Shown here one piece after another: positions 61,354 to 64,000 of a DNA stretch of 64,000 bases (its first letter is position 1; the number at the start of each line of letters is the position of its first letter). Location: positions 17,164 to 81,163 of the forward strand of contig JASJDM010000010.1 of NCBI GenBank assembly GCA_030065125.1. Reading direction: 5' to 3'. The position numbers and the translations under genes are program-made. The notes under the pieces were generated by a model. That model was not told the origin of the DNA and ran no database searches. It saw nothing but the letters and a program-made list of their open reading frames with translations. This DNA comes from Lysobacterales bacterium (GTDB lineage: Bacteria; Pseudomonadota; Gammaproteobacteria; Xanthomonadales; SZUA-38).

Positions 61354-63993
61354 GCCGGCCAGTTTCTGCTGGACCCAGTCGGCGACGCCTGACAGCGCGC
61401 TGTCCAGCTGGTCGGGCTGATCACCGCCGGCCTGGGCCATATCCGGGCGCCCGCCGCCGCGTCCGCCGACTTTTTCCGCCACCGAGTTGACCAGTTCACC
61501 GGCCTTGATTCGGCCGGTTTCTGCCTTGGTGACCCCGGCCACCAGCTGGACCTTGCCGTTGTTGACGGTGCCCAGGACCACCGCCGCGCTCTGCAGCTTG
61601 TCCTTGAGCTTGTCCAGCATGTCGCGCAGTTCCCCGACGTTGACGCCGTCGATCTTCGCCGCCACTACCTTGATGCCGTCAATCTCGGAGGCCTGGTCCA
61701 CCAGGTCATCGCTGCTGCTGCTGGCCATCTTCGAGCGAAGCGAGGAGAGCTCTTTTTCCAGCTCCCGGTTGCGGTCGACCAGTTGGCGAACCTTGGTGTC
61801 CGCGTCATTGACAGAACTTTTGACCGCCTCGGCGATTCCGGCAAGGCGGGACTGGTGGTCATCGATCCAGTCCAGCGCGCCGGCGCCGGTAACCGCTTCG
61901 ATGCGACGGACGCCGGAGGCGATGCCGGTTTCCGACATCACCTTGAGCAAACCGATATCACCCACCCGATCTACGTGGGTGCCACCGCACAGCTCCACTG
62001 AAAACTTACCGAAGCGAATGACACGGACCTCGTCGCCGTACTTCTCACCGAACAACGCCATGGCGCCGGCGTCGATGGCGTCGTCGTAGCCCATGACCGC
62101 GGCATCTGCCCCCGCATTGGCACGGATTTCCCGGTTCACCAGTTGTTCAATCCGCCGAAGCTCGTCCGGTGTGACCGGCTGGAAATGCGAAAAGTCAAAG
62201 CGAAGGCGATCCGGCGCCACCAGGGAGCCCTTCTGCTCCACGTGGTCACCCAGGACCTCGCGCAGCGCAGCGTGCAGCAGGTGCGTACCCGAGTGATTGA
62301 GGATGATGGCTCCGCGTCGGGCGGCGTCCACGTCAGCCGTGATGATGTCACCGACGGACAATTCTCCCGCTGCCAGCGTACCGGCATGTCCATGGAACAC
62401 GCCGGCAACTTTCTGGGTGTCGGTGACCTGAAACACGGCGTCGCCGGCCGTGAGTTGCCCGGTATCCCCGACCTGGCCACCGGATTCCGCATAAAACGGC
62501 GTCTGGTTCAGGATGATGGTGGCCGTTTGCCCCGGCTGCAGCGTCTCTGCCGAGCCCGACTCGGTGAGGATGGCCAGCACCGCCGCTGAGACACCGGTCA
62601 GGTGCTGATAGCCCAGGAACTCCGTGGGCTCGAGTCCCGCGATCACGTCGGCATCGATCTGCTCGCCTTCCTTGAACTGGCTCGCTGCCCGGGCCCGGGC
62701 GCGCTGGGCTTCCATCTCGGTCTGGAATCCCGCCATGTCGACTTTCAGACCGCGCTCACGGGCAATGTCCGCCGTCAGATCGGCCGGAAAGCCGTAGGTG
62801 TCATAGAGCCGGAACACGGACTCGCCGGGGATTTCACCGTCTTCCAATTCCTCCAGCGATCCTTCCAGCAGCCGCATGCCCTGGTCCAGGGTCGCGGCGA
62901 ATTTCTTTTCTTCGGTTTGCAGCACGCGATCCACGAAATCGGCCTTCTGCCGCAGTTCCGGGTAGGCATCCCCCATCTCGTCCACCAGCGCCTCCACCAT
63001 CTGGTGAAAGAACAGGCCCTTCTGACCCAGCTTGTACCCGTGCCGGATGGCTCGGCGGATAATCCGGCGCAGCACGTACCCGCGCCCCTCGTTGGAGGGC
63101 AGCACGCCGTCCACGATGAGAAAAGCACAGGCGCGAATATGGTCGGAAATGACTTTGAGGGAGTCATCGGACAGGTCCTCCGCCCCGGTCAACTCACCGG
63201 CGCGCCGGATCAGGTGCTGGAAGATGTCGATTTCATAGTTGCTGTGCACGCCCTGGAGGATGGCGGCCAGGCGCTCCAGCCCCATGCCGGTGTCAACGCA
63301 GGGCTTGGGCAGCGGATTGAGATTGCCCGCCGCGTCGCGGTCGAACTGCATGAACACCAGGTTCCAGACCTCGATGTATCGATCGCCATCTTCTTCCGGC
63401 GTGCCTGGTGGACCGCCCTCCACCTCGGGACCGTGGTCGTAGAAGATCTCGGTGCAGGGCCCGCAGGGCCCGGTGTCCCCCATGGCCCAGAAGTTATCGC
63501 TTTCGAACTGGCGCGCGCCGGGTTTGTCGCCAATGCGCACCACCCGGTCGGCGGGCACACCGATGGTGGAGGTCCACAGCTGGTAGGCCTCGTCATCGGT
63601 CTCGTAGACGGTGATCCACAGCCGGTCGGCCGGCAGGCCGGCCACATCCGTCAGGTAATCCCAGGCAAACTGGATGGCGTCCTGCTTGAAATAGTCACCG
63701 AAACTGAAATTGCCCAGCATTTCAAAGAAGGTGTGATGCCGGGCGGTATAGCCGACCTGGTCCAGGTCGTTGTGCTTGCCGCCGGCCCTGACGCAGCGCT
63801 GGGAGGATGCGGCACGGCTGTAGGAGCGCTTGTCGCCGCCCAGGAACACATCCTTGAACTGAACCATGCCGGCATTGGTGAACAGCAGGGTCGGGTCATT
63901 GGCCGGGATCAGCGGACTGCTGGCCACTACCCGGTGCTGCCGCTGGGCAAAAAAGTCCAGAAACTGTTGACGAATTTGATTACTGGTCGCCAT
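61351..63993 (-). CDS. alaS: alanyl-tRNA synthetase
   Basis: An 880-residue class II synthetase charging tRNA-Ala, complete. The catalytic core contains [38 protein letters not shown] and the [12 protein letters not shown] region. The editing domain has the zinc/His motif [23 protein letters not shown] and [16 protein letters not shown]. The C-Ala domain ends with the [14 protein letters not shown] signature. ATG at 63993 begins [15 protein letters not shown], the family start. In relatives alaS precedes csrA on the same strand; here it faces csrA, 4.6 kb away. Confidence 0.97.
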   Translation of the reverse strand: MATSNQIRQQFLDFFAQRQHRVVASSPLIPANDPTLLFTNAGMVQFKDVFLGGDKRSYSRAASSQRCVRAGGKHNDLDQVGYTARHHTFFEMLGNFSFGDYFKQDAIQFAWDYLTDVAGLPADRLWITVYETDDEAYQLWTSTIGVPADRVVRIGDKPGARQFESDNFWAMGDTGPCGPCTEIFYDHGPEVEGGPPGTPEEDGDRYIEVWNLVFMQFDRDAAGNLNPLPKPCVDTGMGLERLAAILQGVHSNYEIDIFQHLIRRAGELTGAEDLSDDSLKVISDHIRACAFLIVDGVLPSNEGRGYVLRRIIRRAIRHGYKLGQKGLFFHQMVEALVDEMGDAYPELRQKADFVDRVLQTEEKKFAATLDQGMRLLEGSLEELEDGEIPGESVFRLYDTYGFPADLTADIARERGLKVDMAGFQTEMEAQRARARAASQFKEGEQIDADVIAGLEPTEFLGYQHLTGVSAAVLAILTESGSAETLQPGQTATIILNQTPFYAESGGQVGDTGQLTAGDAVFQVTDTQKVAGVFHGHAGTLAAGELSVGDIITADVDAARRGAIILNHSGTHLLHAALREVLGDHVEQKGSLVAPDRLRFDFSHFQPVTPDELRRIEQLVNREIRANAGADAAVMGYDDAIDAGAMALFGEKYGDEVRVIRFGKFSVELCGGTHVDRVGDIGLLKVMSETGIASGVRRIEAVTGAGALDWIDDHQSRLAGIAEAVKSSVNDADTKVRQLVDRNRELEKELSSLRSKMASSSSDDLVDQASEIDGIKVVAAKIDGVNVGELRDMLDKLKDKLQSAAVVLGTVNNGKVQLVAGVTKAETGRIKAGELVNSVAEKVGGRGGGRPDMAQAGGDQPDQLDSALSGVADWVQQKLAG

Positions 63994-64000
63994 TGCGGTT

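Overview
The window reads as a GC-rich gammaproteobacterial chromosome. The evidence is the tRNA-tig-clpP-clpX-lon-hupB-tRNA-tRNA-ppiD block, a csrA-tRNA-Ser(GCT)-tRNA-Arg(ACG) block, rnhA-dnaQ, a FabI-type enoyl reductase and an NhaD-type Na+/H+ antiporter. A secreted protein with a FADGFE tail, paired membrane-anchored TPR proteins, S9 peptidase lipoproteins and a large TonB receptor fit a protein-degrading marine or halophilic lineage near Chromatiales/Xanthomonadales, for example Wenzhouxiangella-like. That placement is inference. No CRISPR array, transposase, integrase or phage module was seen.

Layout. 1-548: intergenic repeats (two 154-bp direct copies and a REP-like palindrome). 549-5742: YfcC-type permease, propionyl-CoA synthetase PrpE, a GFA-fold zinc protein and asparagine synthetase AsnA. 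5853-10392: a tightly overlapped RND efflux operon (adaptor, permease, DUF4440 protein). 10533-14743: two S9 peptidase lipoproteins (oligopeptidase B and an acylaminoacyl/dipeptidyl-peptidase type). 14920-16529: NUDIX plus metallo-beta-lactamase-fold pair. 16531-20483: multidomain secreted protein, pirin, and a 2OG-Fe(II) oxygenase. 20687-25856: TonB receptor, FAD amine/amino-acid oxidase, and a divergent aminotransferase. 26464-32395: a three-gene operon of an amidohydrolase and two paralogous membrane TPR proteins. 32518-36321: small conserved genes and MltF.

36579-39666: a PP2C phosphatase, an amphipathic-repeat lipoprotein and a facing Ser/Thr kinase, followed by a pentaheme cytochrome c. 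41418-45687: NhaD, DnaQ, RNase HI, a methyltransferase and FabI. 45726-55060: protein quality-control block (ppiD, hupB, lon, clpX, clpP, tig) interleaved with six tRNA genes. 55251-57725: a tandem cNMP-domain/rhodanese fusion, csrA with a structured leader, tRNA-Ser, a second repeat-rich region and tRNA-Arg with a duplicated 3' end plus terminator. 57735-63993: a LysR/NAD(P)-reductase divergent pair, a carboxylesterase and alaS.

Themes: extracellular peptide use (S9 peptidases, TonB receptor, amino-acid oxidase, aminotransferase), envelope stress and proteostasis (PpiD, Lon, ClpXP, trigger factor), and phospho- or cyclic-nucleotide-like signalling (kinase/phosphatase pair, cNMP-rhodanese protein, CsrA). 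The least explained items are the inverted copy of the tRNA-Ser 3' end fused to its terminator, the csrA leader hairpin with a GGA loop, the dispersed repeat family around the csrA-tRNA region, and the split of alaS from csrA.
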